Assembly (NCBI RefSeq): GCF_038002605.1 | Contig: NZ_JBBOCT010000001.1 | Coordinates: 1,364,001 to 1,428,000 of the forward strand | Reading direction: 5' to 3' | From: Bacillus sp. FSL K6-3431 | Lineage (GTDB): Bacteria; Bacillota; Bacilli; Bacillales; Bacillaceae_C | Length of the DNA stretch: 64,000 nt | Part shown: positions 28,633-36,253 of the stretch, in pieces | How positions within the stretch are numbered: position 1 is the first letter of the stretch | Layout of the letters: each line of letters starts with the position of its first letter | Made by a program: the position numbers and the translations under genes | Notes under the pieces: model-generated | What the model was told of the DNA's origin: nothing | The model's input: only the letters and a program-made list of their open reading frames with translations | The model's database searches: none

Positions 28633-28679
28633 CATTTTTTAGCAAAAAAATAAGATGAATCCGGTTATATTTAACTACT

Positions 28680-28692
28680 TGAAACGGTTACA
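28680..28692. promoter_or_regulatory. ScrR operator candidate over the scrA transcription start
   Basis: TGAAACGGTTACA (plus strand) is close to the LacI-family consensus TGTAAACGTTTACA and lies immediately downstream of the -10 box at 28698-28703, across the expected transcription start. A repressor bound here would block initiation. Confidence 0.55.
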
Positions 28693-28697
28693 GTAGA

Positions 28698-28726
28698 ATT
28701 ATAAACCGGACATTATAAACTGTCAA
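28698..28726 (-). promoter_or_regulatory. sigma-A promoter of scrA
   Basis: TTGACA (28721-28726), exactly 17 bases, then TATAAT (28698-28703), all on the minus strand: a perfect vegetative promoter. The -35 box lies in the last codons of scrR, so scrA starts from a promoter inside the end of its repressor gene, giving a leader of about 140 bases with operators in it. Confidence 0.85.
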
Positions 28727-29693
28727 CGCTTTCTCGTTCAATAATTTTAAATTTTGATATTGATAACTTTGGAACTTCTTTATCTTGTAGTAACTCAATT
28801 ATCATTTTAGCAGCCTTTTCTCCAGCTTCTTTATAATAAAATTGTACTGTTGTTAAACTTGGATGAATCACCTCCGTTATTTCATAACCACCAAAACCTG
28901 TAACAGAAATGTCCGCAGGTATTTTATATCCTTTTTGGTAAACTACTTTACATACACCTAAAGCAATATTATCCGTCGCACATACAAAGATGGTTGGATC
29001 ATATTCATCTAAAATAGAAGTAGCTTCCATGATAGCGGAATGAATGCTAAAACCTGTCTCGAAGTATTTTACTTCGCAGTGTTGTCGACTCTTCATTGCA
29101 TTGAAGAAACCTTGTTTTCGTTTTACACCAACCGCAATATCATTTTCAGTAACTCCTAGATATGCAATTTTTCTATGACCTTTTGCAAGCAAATAATTAC
29201 CTATTTCAAACCCAGCCCCATAATCATCATGGATTACACAGTGAAACTTTTCATGCTCTTGACCAATCATTATTACAGGAGTTCGAGCAACTTCAAATGC
29301 CTTTATATGGGCTTCTGTAATCACCGTTGCTAATAAAATAATAGCATCGACTTTTTGATTAGCAAAATGATAAATGCTTTCGATTTCACGTTCTATACTT
29401 TGACTTGTATTGGCGATGATCATTTGATAATTTTGTGCTTTTAGCTGCTCATCTATACCAATTAGGGTATGAGAAGTAGCGTATGAATCCAAACGCGGCA
29501 CAATCGTACCAATCATATTTGTTTTTTTGGCTTTCAAACTTTGTGCAAATGGATTCGGAATATATCCTGTCTCGTTAATAACCTTTTCAAGCTTTTTTTT
29601 TGTTGCACCACTTACAGATCCTCCGTTCAAATAACGGGAAACAGTGCTTTTGGCTACTCCAGCGATTTTAGCAATATCAGATATAGTTTTAAT
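28713..29693 (-). CDS. scrR: LacI-family sucrose operon repressor
   Basis: 326 residues. The usual frame start at a TTG (29630) would cut off half of the helix-turn-helix; reading upstream gives KTISDIAKIAGVAKSTVSRY, a complete LacI DNA-binding domain, and the codon in the Met position is ATT at 29693-29691. A stop (TGA) lies three codons before it and no ATG, GTG or TTG is in between, so ATT is the apparent start; GGAG stands ten bases upstream. The C-terminal part is the periplasmic-binding-like sensor domain. It precedes scrA and scrB and presumably represses them at GGAACCGGTTCC-type sites. Confidence 0.88.
   Translation of the reverse strand: MKTISDIAKIAGVAKSTVSRYLNGGSVSGATKKKLEKVINETGYIPNPFAQSLKAKKTNMIGTIVPRLDSYATSHTLIGIDEQLKAQNYQMIIANTSQSIEREIESIYHFANQKVDAIILLATVITEAHIKAFEVARTPVIMIGQEHEKFHCVIHDDYGAGFEIGNYLLAKGHRKIAYLGVTENDIAVGVKRKQGFFNAMKSRQHCEVKYFETGFSIHSAIMEATSILDEYDPTIFVCATDNIALGVCKVVYQKGYKIPADISVTGFGGYEITEVIHPSLTTVQFYYKEAGEKAAKMIIELLQDKEVPKLSISKFKIIERESVDSL
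28721..28734. promoter_or_regulatory. candidate cre site overlapping the scrA -35 box
   Basis: TGTCAACGCTTTCT matches 13 of 14 positions of TGWAARCGYTWNCW and covers the -35 hexamer. CcpA binding here would shut the promoter when preferred sugars are present. It lies within the scrR coding end, so part of the match could be chance. Confidence 0.5.
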
Positions 29694-30015
29694 ATTTATT
29701 CAACTCCATATTTATTACTAGATAGGATAATTATACACTAATTTTACGAACATTATATGATCTGTATGCCCTACAACATTCTAGTTGAGAGGAAAAAATA
29801 ACAGAGCATCTTTCATTCATTGGTGATTACTATAAAGGTTGAATATTATACATACCAAAGTTTTGATCGAACACAAAAAAGAGCCATTAAGTTCGGCACT
29901 TTTTATTTGTAATATATCATCCTGTGCTGGATTTTGAGTGAGGATAAAAATCTCGTGGGTAATTGGGGGTAATTGGGGGTAATTGGGGGTAATTATGACA
30001 CTTAGGCGGTGGTTA
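29694..30015. other. intergenic stretch with scrR promoter and a G-rich repeat
   Basis: Holds the upstream region of scrR (a TATAAT on the minus strand near 29730) and the G-rich decamer repeat described separately. The minus-strand reading frame through 29817-30059 is translated from the repeat and overlaps the true small gene, and I do not support it. Confidence 0.5.
29956..29994. repeat. tandem 10-bp repeat, about four copies, G-rich on the plus strand
   Basis: The unit AATTGGGGGT is repeated three times perfectly (29961-29990), with partial units on both sides (GTGGGT before, AATT after). The four evenly spaced G runs (one of three, three of five) with loops of five bases fit the pattern of an intramolecular G-quadruplex. 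It lies 20 bp past the end of the heptad-repeat gene on the template side. Confidence 0.85.
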
Positions 30016-30249
30016 TCATAATCCCATCGTTTTTTTGATACGATTAATCTCCTTTTCATTGCCCCATTGACGCATCGCTAATAAATCACCGTCAAATCGC
30101 TTATACGCTTCATCTCTAAAACTATACATTTCTGATTTAAATAAATACATTTCATCTTTAAACTCATAGAATTCTTTTTTAAAATCACTAAATTCCTTTT
30201 TAAATTCAATCATCACTTCAAATAGTCTATCTAATTTTTCATCCGTCAC
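30016..30249 (-). CDS. small coiled-coil protein with tandem heptads
   Basis: 77 residues from the GTG at 30249, which has GGAGG eight bases upstream; an ATG five codons earlier overlaps that site. Residues about 18-52 are near-perfect heptads: FKKEFSD, FKKEFYE, FKDEMYL, FKSEMYS, FRDEAYK. They predict a coiled coil with Phe/Met at core positions. No signal peptide or membrane helix. Similar small heptad proteins of unknown function are common in Bacillaceae. The tail has WGNEKEINRIKKTMG. Confidence 0.7.
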   Translation of the reverse strand: MTDEKLDRLFEVMIEFKKEFSDFKKEFYEFKDEMYLFKSEMYSFRDEAYKRFDGDLLAMRQWGNEKEINRIKKTMGL

Positions 30250-30500
30250 TGATATCACCTCCATTATTTGCTCTATTATAGCATAAATTATTATTTCTTA
30301 TCTCGTCAATATAAGAGGATGTTCAACACCAAATGATAAACGGCAAATTTCTTCCTAAAGAAAAGGCCTCTGTTTAGAAAGAGGAACCTCTGTTAAGATC
30401 GCTCACGTCGTGTGCAAGTCACGACCGAACTACTTGTTTATAATTTGGCACCTTTTTGAACACACATTATAATAATCAAATTTCATTTATCTTTTCTTGT

Positions 30501-31574
30501 TCAGTACCCTTTTTTCGTTTCCTCAATTGCTTCTACAATGATCTTAACTGCCTCGCTAGCTATAGAATCTCTCATTACGTCCACCATCTGCTCGCTTTGT
30601 TTTTGAAGAGCGATTAATTGTTGAAAGAGTACATCACTCGTTAACATCTCTTCTTCAAGCATTAATGCATAACCCTTTTCACGAAAAGAAATGGCGTTTA
30701 AAATCTGGTCGCCTCTGCTCTGTGATTTCGGTAAAGGAATAATCAGCATCGGGATTCGAAGCGATAAAAACTCAAAGATCGCGTTTGATCCCCCTCTTGT
30801 CAGCACCATATCAGTAGTGGATAAAATATCGGCTAATTCTCCTGATATATATTCAAATTGTTGATACCCTGCAAGTCTGGCATATTTACTGTCCGTCTGA
30901 TTTTTTCCACAAATATGCACAATTTGAAAATACTTTGTTAGATCAGGAAGTAAACTACGCACTGCCTCATTAACTTTTTTAGCACCAAGGCTACCACCCA
31001 TAATAGTTAATATAGGTAAATATTTATTAAAATGAAGATATGCCTTTCCTTTCGAAGGATTACCTTGAAATAGCGCTTTTCGAATTGGCGAACCTACTAC
31101 CATTGTTTTCTTTTTGGGAAAATGATCGGCCGCTTCTTCAAAAGAGGTAAATATTTTATCAGAAAACCTCATTGCAATTCGATTAGCTAGTCCAGGCGTC
31201 ATATCACTTTCATGTAGAAAAACCGGAATACAAAGCGACTTTGCGGCCAGAACGACTGGAACCGTTACAAAGCCGCCCTTGGAAAATACTAACTTCGGTT
31301 TTAATTGTTTAAGCAGGCTCCTTGCTTGCCAAATTCCTTTTACGACCCTTGCTACATCCAACATATTTTCTTTACTCAAGTAGCGACGTAGCTTACCACT
31401 TGAGATCCCATAATAAGGAATTTGACTATTCTCAATAATTTCTTTTTCAATACCAGACAATGAGCCAATATAATGTAAGTCCCAATCAACGCTTAACGCT
31501 TCCATAATAGCCAGATTTGGAGTTACATGGCCCGCTGATCCCCCACCGGTAAATACTATTTTTTGATTTTTCAT
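30501..31574 (-). CDS. murG: MurG-like UDP-N-acetylglucosamine transferase (MurG2 type)
   Basis: 357 residues with both glycosyltransferase halves: the N-terminal loop GGGSAGHVTPN near residue 9 and the UDP-GlcNAc site with GGSLGAKKVNEAV and TRGGSNAIFEFL. MurG transfers GlcNAc to lipid I to make lipid II at the membrane. The gene stands outside any cell-wall cluster, as does the second murG of the B. cereus group, so I take it as a MurG2 paralogue; a genome would show whether a dcw-cluster murG exists as well. An APH-like kinase gene lies 31 bp upstream in the same direction. Confidence 0.9.
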   Translation of the reverse strand: MKNQKIVFTGGGSAGHVTPNLAIMEALSVDWDLHYIGSLSGIEKEIIENSQIPYYGISSGKLRRYLSKENMLDVARVVKGIWQARSLLKQLKPKLVFSKGGFVTVPVVLAAKSLCIPVFLHESDMTPGLANRIAMRFSDKIFTSFEEAADHFPKKKTMVVGSPIRKALFQGNPSKGKAYLHFNKYLPILTIMGGSLGAKKVNEAVRSLLPDLTKYFQIVHICGKNQTDSKYARLAGYQQFEYISGELADILSTTDMVLTRGGSNAIFEFLSLRIPMLIIPLPKSQSRGDQILNAISFREKGYALMLEEEMLTSDVLFQQLIALQKQSEQMVDVMRDSIASEAVKIIVEAIEETKKGY

Positions 31575-31605
31575 TTATGCAATCCCCGCTTCTTTTTATT
31601 ATCTT

Positions 31606-32466
31606 TTAATATATTCTATTAAGTGTTGTCCAGTATTTCCACGCTTCCAAATAAACTGGTAAATCTTGTGGATGATGATAAATACATCTGAGCATTCGTA
31701 TATACAGCCCAATAATTACTTCCTCTACTAATTGATCTTTATCATTTTTGAAATTAGGAAGCTCTTTGGCCGCTTCGTAGATAACATCCATTGTAAGCTG
31801 CTCAGGAGAAGAACAAAAGGCAAAAACAAGTTCATAAATCAAGGGACCTGCAAGCGGCATCGGATCAATAACAGCTACTAGCCTATTATCCACTTGTAAA
31901 AAATTATGGACCCCACAATCTCCATGCAGTAGATAAGAACCTTCATTAGGATTAATTCTAGTTTCTTTTTGAATAAGATTTTTGACAAGTTTAAAATCAT
32001 CTTCTGTTAGTGCCGTACCAATAATTTCTTTTGCTGATTCAATCTCTCCCAAAAGATAGTAATGCCAATCTTTGCTTAAGCTTTGTGTCCATCCCCAATT
32101 ATGTTTGGCGGTTGGCTTATATTGGGTAATTAGTTTATTTACCAGTCTCTTTAATAATACTTTTTTGTTGCTCATTACTGACCTTACATTCCCAGAGATG
32201 TATGTGTAAATAAAATATTCATGATCATTGTCCACATATAAAACTTTTGGTAAAATCCCAACATTTTGGTATGTTAATAAAAAATCCGATTCTGCTTTTA
32301 TCATCTCGTACTCATTGCTTTTTAAAACATAATGATGACTATCATCACCTAATAACTTCCATACACTGCTGGAAGTTCCACCATTTAATTCTTTCCATTC
32401 CACTATTCTAAAGGGAAGGAGATTCGAATGATTAATATTCCAAATGCATCTATCTATATTCCACAT
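31606..32466 (-). CDS. aminoglycoside phosphotransferase-like kinase family protein
   Basis: 286 residues with the APH/choline-kinase catalytic loop HGDCGVHNFL (near residue 195) and the metal-binding IDPMPLAGP segment. An N-terminal lobe with SSSVWKLLGDD and YVLKSN (nucleotide Lys). The family phosphorylates small molecules: antibiotics, homoserine, methylthioribose, choline; the substrate is unknown and nothing suggests resistance. It starts divergently from the sugar isomerase gene and runs just ahead of murG2, perhaps as one transcript. Confidence 0.8.
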   Translation of the reverse strand: MWNIDRCIWNINHSNLLPFRIVEWKELNGGTSSSVWKLLGDDSHHYVLKSNEYEMIKAESDFLLTYQNVGILPKVLYVDNDHEYFIYTYISGNVRSVMSNKKVLLKRLVNKLITQYKPTAKHNWGWTQSLSKDWHYYLLGEIESAKEIIGTALTEDDFKLVKNLIQKETRINPNEGSYLLHGDCGVHNFLQVDNRLVAVIDPMPLAGPLIYELVFAFCSSPEQLTMDVIYEAAKELPNFKNDKDQLVEEVIIGLYIRMLRCIYHHPQDLPVYLEAWKYWTTLNRIY

Positions 32467-32622
32467 AATGTATTCCTTTCCTCCTTTCCTTTTCCTTTTC
32501 TTTGTTCATTACCATGTAAAATATATTATATTCAAAGATTACCAAAGAAAGTAGTAGACTGCTATAATGAATATAATAAGAAGGTTCAATATCTTCTAAA
32601 AATGCAAAAAGGAGTGTTATAT

Positions 32623-33450
32623 ATGTCATATCTTTCTATAAGTACTTGGAGCTTACACCGAAACCTTGGACCTCTTCGTTGGACAGTTTGGGATGATGCA
32701 GAAAAGAAACAAGTTGTCGAAATTAAAGCCCAGCCTGAAACGATAAAGCTTAAAGACCTACCCGAAACATTGGCTTCCAAAGGATTCAATGCGTTGGAAA
32801 TTTGTCACTTCCATTTTCAGCGCACTGACTCAGACTATTTAAATGAAATAAGCCAAGCCTGTAAACATGCAAATATTACTTTACATACGCTTTTATTGGA
32901 TTATGGAGATATTTCAAATGATGACGAAGTTCGTCGTAATAAGGATTTGGAATTCATCAAAGAGTGGATTTTTATTGCTGCTGAAGTTGGTGCACAACGG
33001 ATTAGAGTAATTGCTGGAGATTCTGATCCTGAAGATCAGCAAGCACTAGAGCGATCAGCACAACATTTACAAGAGCTCGCAATATATGCTGAGAAACAAG
33101 GGGTCCGTATTGTGATGGAAAACTTCCGTTCCCTGACATCAAATTCGAACAACTGTATCCATTTATTACACAATAGTCATGAGTCCATTCGAATGATTAC
33201 AGACTTCGGAAATTTTAATGGAAAAAATAAATACGAGGAATTGGCAGCGATCCTACCATATAGTGAATCTGTTCACGCCAAGGCAAACTTCGACTCAAAT
33301 GGTTTGCCAGATGCAGTAGAATTTCAAAAATGCTTGGATCTATTGGCCAACTTTAACTATGAAGGTTCCATAACATTAATTTATGATGGGCCTGGTGACA
33401 TGTGGGAAGGTATCGATCGTGTAAAGAAGATTGTAGAGCCATATCTTTAA
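32623..33450 (+). CDS. sugar phosphate isomerase/epimerase (AP endonuclease 2 family TIM barrel)
   Basis: 275 residues from the ATG at 32623, which has AAGGAG eight bases upstream; a longer reading from 32428 is rejected because it overlaps the divergent kinase start and has no binding site. The xylose-isomerase-like barrel shows metal-ligand positions in VMENFRSLTSN, DFGNFNG, and SVHAKANFD. These proteins isomerise or epimerise sugars or inositols; the substrate is unknown. A strong terminator follows. Confidence 0.82.
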   Translation: MSYLSISTWSLHRNLGPLRWTVWDDAEKKQVVEIKAQPETIKLKDLPETLASKGFNALEICHFHFQRTDSDYLNEISQACKHANITLHTLLLDYGDISNDDEVRRNKDLEFIKEWIFIAAEVGAQRIRVIAGDSDPEDQQALERSAQHLQELAIYAEKQGVRIVMENFRSLTSNSNNCIHLLHNSHESIRMITDFGNFNGKNKYEELAAILPYSESVHAKANFDSNGLPDAVEFQKCLDLLANFNYEGSITLIYDGPGDMWEGIDRVKKIVEPYL

Positions 33451-33460
33451 TAAGTCCCTC

Positions 33461-33502
33461 AAAAAAGAGCTGTTGAGCGTTTCTGCTCAACAGCCTTTTT
33501 TC
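33461..33502. terminator. bidirectional terminator between isomerase and alkaline phosphatase genes
   Basis: Ten-bp perfect stem GCTGTTGAGC with its complement, flanked by AAAAAA on the left and TTTTTT on the right, between two convergent genes. It would stop transcription from both sides. Confidence 0.9.
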
Positions 33503-33511
33503 TATTTTGTC

Positions 33512-34828
33512 TTATTTTGTTTGTTTAAACTTTATCTTCATTGCCTTAGCCATCAAATCCGGCAAGTCTGTGTTTTCATGCAACCCTGCAAATAATTCTG
33601 AACTCGGTCCAAATGCATATAACGGGATATCAACTCCTGTATGCTGAGTGCTAGTCCAGCCTACAAGTGCACGTTCAGAAACAATTTCATTAATCGCTAT
33701 ACTCGGTTTGTCTGCTGTTTTCACTTTATCTACTTCCTCATCTGTTACATCCAATGCTGTGTACTTCTTAACTATTTCTTTTACATTGCTTTTATCAGGG
33801 TTTATTTGGCTAGCCATAAAATCGCCAGTTGCGGTGACATCACGTAAAACCTCTATTTTTGCATCGTATTCACCGTAACCTCCTACAGACATTCCACCTG
33901 TATCATGATCACCTGCAATAACAATAAGCGTATTTTTATCTTTTTTTGCAAAATCTAGTGCTTTCTCAACTGCTGCTTCAAATGCCTGTGCATCATTCAT
34001 TGCCCATGCAGCATCATGAGCGTGGCCAGCCCAATCTATTTGACTGCCTTCAACCATTAGAAAAAAACCATCTTTATCTTTATTAAGTATGTTCAAAGCC
34101 GTATCTGTCATTTCCGCTAAACTTGGCTGCTTCGTTTCCTCCCTATCTAATTCAGGAGCCATGCCTTCTTCAGCGAAGAGTCCGATAAGTTTCTTGGTTT
34201 TATTAGCTTTTTTTAAATCTGTTCCTTCTGAAACAATATCATATCCGTCTTTTTTTGCCTTTTTTAGCAAGTTATCCGGAAAGTACTTTTTACCCCCACC
34301 AAGAATAACATCCACATCATTTTCTAAAAGCTGTGGTGCGATATTTGCTTCGTCTGCACGGGATGCAACATTTGACGCAAATACAGCTGGAGTGGCATGG
34401 GTAATAGTCGATGTAGCTACAAGACCTGATGATTTACCATCATCTTCAGCAGCTTGTAAAATTGTTTTTAACTTTTTTCCTTCCGGAGAAGTACTGATCA
34501 TTCCGTTATTTGTTTTTACACCGGTAGCCATGGCTGTTCCCGCAGCTGCCGAATCCGTAACTTCCGTATTTGCAGAATACGTACGATGCATGCCTACTAG
34601 CATGGAATCCATTGTAGATTCTTTTCCTTTATACCAACGATAATTTGTTGCATAGGAAGCGGAGTAACCATCAGGAACCATAAATATCACATTTTTCACT
34701 TTTCCATTATTCTGCTGAGATTTTGCCTCTGCCATCGATGTGGACCAGTTAACACCTACCAATGTACCAATAGCTAGAGTTGATACAGCAGCAACAGCCA
34801 TTACTTTCTTTTTAATTGAAGTTTTCAT
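33512..34828 (-). CDS. phoA: secreted alkaline phosphatase
   Basis: 438 residues from the ATG at 34828, preceded by GGAGGGG; an ATG six codons earlier is too near that site. Sec signal peptide (KKKVMAVAAV start, likely cut after SMAEA), then the alkaline phosphatase fold: nucleophile Ser 93 in VTDSAAAGT, metal ligands in VPDGYSAS, AGDHDTGG and QHTGVD. It releases phosphate from organic esters outside the cell. Upstream lies a set of phased PhoP boxes (34874-34912), so it is probably induced by phosphate starvation. Confidence 0.95.
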   Translation of the reverse strand: MKTSIKKKVMAVAAVSTLAIGTLVGVNWSTSMAEAKSQQNNGKVKNVIFMVPDGYSASYATNYRWYKGKESTMDSMLVGMHRTYSANTEVTDSAAAGTAMATGVKTNNGMISTSPEGKKLKTILQAAEDDGKSSGLVATSTITHATPAVFASNVASRADEANIAPQLLENDVDVILGGGKKYFPDNLLKKAKKDGYDIVSEGTDLKKANKTKKLIGLFAEEGMAPELDREETKQPSLAEMTDTALNILNKDKDGFFLMVEGSQIDWAGHAHDAAWAMNDAQAFEAAVEKALDFAKKDKNTLIVIAGDHDTGGMSVGGYGEYDAKIEVLRDVTATGDFMASQINPDKSNVKEIVKKYTALDVTDEEVDKVKTADKPSIAINEIVSERALVGWTSTQHTGVDIPLYAFGPSSELFAGLHENTDLPDLMAKAMKIKFKQTK

Positions 34829-34873
34829 TTTTCCCCTCCTCGTCATATGTACACTGTCATCATATAATCGGGA

Positions 34874-34912
34874 TATTGAATTTTCATAAAAGTCATGTAA
34901 ATGATGTGTAAA
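34874..34912 (-). promoter_or_regulatory. PhoP-box cluster upstream of phoA
   Basis: On the minus strand four hexamers recur exactly every 11 bp: TTTACA (34907-34912), TTTACA (34896-34901), TTTATG (34885-34890) and TCAATA (34874-34879). PhoP of Bacillus binds TT(A/C/T)A(C/T)A direct repeats spaced this way. The first two are perfect, the last two degenerate. A TATATG-like -10 box follows at about 34860-34866. Confidence 0.75.
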
Positions 34913-35142
34913 TATTTAAAATCGAGAACAAATTACTACTCTTAGCCATTTGTTCAGGACCTTTATGCTATAGAATTTACTTATTCCATACAAATATGTA
35001 TTTTAAATCTGTTTTCCCTTAGAATGGAATGTATTCAGAAGTACTTTAGACATATAGGGCAATCAAAAATACTTTACATTAACTTAATATATGTTTTTTC
35101 ATTTTTAAATTTTTTTCAGTCTAGAGACCTGGAAAATCGAAA

Positions 35143-35197
35143 TTACTACTGATTAACGGAACCTTACTACCGATTATGTCGAGTTTACTATCGATTG
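35143..35197. repeat. three imperfect 13-bp repeats with a 21-bp period
   Basis: TTACTACTGATTA (35143), TTACTACCGATTA (35164) and TTACTATCGATTG (35185) recur at exactly 21 bp. On the minus strand one frame reads as a heptad-like series (IDSKLD, IGSKVP, ISSNFD), which suggests a decayed piece of a heptad-repeat gene; no ribosome binding site goes with it. Alternatively they are repeated protein-binding sites two helical turns apart. Confidence 0.6.
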
Positions 35198-35248
35198 AAA
35201 AAAATGTATCATAATAGAGGAGGCATTTAGTCAACCTAATCAAATACA

Positions 35249-35285
35249 AAAAAATCGCAAATCTATAATACGACTGCGACTTTTT
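35249..35285 (-). terminator. terminator candidate of the DeoR regulator gene
   Basis: Stem AAAAATCGCA with TGCGACTTTTT (one bulge), followed by a run of T on the minus strand, about 160 bases past the regulator stop codon. It would separate the regulator from phoA. Confidence 0.55.
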
Positions 35286-35443
35286 ATATTTCTATTTTTA
35301 GCATCATAGAATGAATCTACCTTCACTGTTTAGTTCATCCTGTTCCTTATTATATAAATCCTATTTCGGTCTGTTTGAAGAAATGTGATGTGAGGTATTT
35401 CAAACATGCTTTTTAATCGACCTACACTTGTCATTGCTTTTAT

Positions 35444-36205
35444 TTAATCTGCAATTATGATTACAAGGCCTTTTTCTTCTAGTAATTGCTTAGATTGCAA
35501 ATCAACTTTTTTATCTGTAATCAGTTTATCCACCTTTTCTAGCGGTACAATTTGTGAGAATGCACGTTTACCAAACTTGCTTGAATCTACCATAAGAATG
35601 ACTTTATCAGATCGTTCGATCATTTTTTTCTTAAGCAATGCTTGTCCTTCATTTGAATCACTTAGTCCATCTTCAGTGTGAATTCCTTTGCAAGATAGAA
35701 ATGTTTTATTCACGTGATACATATTAATCGAGCTTTCTGCCAGTGGGCCAATGTATGATAGTGATTTCGATAAAAGCCGACCGCCTGTCGATATGACATC
35801 GATTTTTTCTTTTTTACTTAATTCTATAATAACTTTAGTTGAATTCGTAATAACAGTAAGTGGCATGTTCGGCAATACTTTCGCCATATACCAGGCTGTT
35901 GTACTTGCATCAAGTATAATACGGTCACCTTCTACCACTTTTTTCATTGCTTCATATGCAATTGCTTTTTTTTCTTCTACATTTGTAATAACTCGTTCCG
36001 AAAAGTGCAATTCCGATTGATCATCTTGTACACTTACCGCTCCACCATGACTACGTTGAAGCTTATTCTCTTTTTCCAGTTTTTCAAGATCACGGCGAAT
36101 TGTTTCCTCCGTAACTGAAAAGACTTTGCTTAATTCTGTCACGCGTATGCTTGATCGCTCGATGACGAGTTCCACAATTTTTTGATGCCTTTCTGCTGCA
36201 AGCAT
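35444..36205 (-). CDS. DeoR-family transcriptional regulator, probable rhamnose repressor
   Basis: 253 residues: N-terminal DeoR helix-turn-helix (about 1-56; RVTELSKVFSVTEETIRRDL, HGGAV) and a sugar-phosphate-binding DeoRC domain (about 75-235) with ITNSTKVI and LSCKGIH segments. It lies next to the rha genes, and a 20-bp motif in front of it (36230-36249) recurs in front of rhaEW (41951-41970), so it is inferred to repress both itself and the rha operon, with an intermediate of the pathway as inducer. AAGGAAG precedes the ATG. Confidence 0.88.
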   Translation of the reverse strand: MLAAERHQKIVELVIERSSIRVTELSKVFSVTEETIRRDLEKLEKENKLQRSHGGAVSVQDDQSELHFSERVITNVEEKKAIAYEAMKKVVEGDRIILDASTTAWYMAKVLPNMPLTVITNSTKVIIELSKKEKIDVISTGGRLLSKSLSYIGPLAESSINMYHVNKTFLSCKGIHTEDGLSDSNEGQALLKKKMIERSDKVILMVDSSKFGKRAFSQIVPLEKVDKLITDKKVDLQSKQLLEEKGLVIIIAD

Positions 36206-36229
36206 GCAACTTCCTTCCTTCCTAAAACC

Positions 36230-36253
36230 TTTGTTTATGTTTGATTATGTTTG
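36230..36253. promoter_or_regulatory. operator candidate of the DeoR regulator (autoregulation)
   Basis: TTTGTTTATGTTTGATTATG matches 19 of 20 bases with the copy in front of rhaEW. It is followed by another TTTG, so three TTTG units are spaced about ten bases. It lies just downstream of a TACAAT -10 candidate (near 36260) and 25 bp before the start codon. Confidence 0.65.

Larger units (their letters stand above)
34913..35443. other. gene-free stretch with three 21-bp-phased repeats and a terminator
   Basis: No gene is supported between phoA and the DeoR regulator. It holds the three-copy motif at 35143-35197 and the hairpin at 35249-35285, both listed separately. Base composition is very AT-rich. 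Confidence 0.5.

Noticed and set aside
29956..29994. Possible CRISPR array
   Set aside because: Units are 10 bp in direct tandem with no spacers; no cas genes are near.
29817..30059. 80-codon minus-strand frame through the decamer repeat
   Set aside because: Overlaps the true heptad gene, has no binding site, and owes its openness to the repeat.
31606..32466. Aminoglycoside resistance gene
   Set aside because: Only the general APH kinase fold is visible; family members phosphorylate many metabolites, and there is no sign of a mobile element.
34089..34643. 184-codon plus-strand reading frame
   Set aside because: Lies opposite the well-supported phoA gene, low-complexity Ser-rich product, no binding site.
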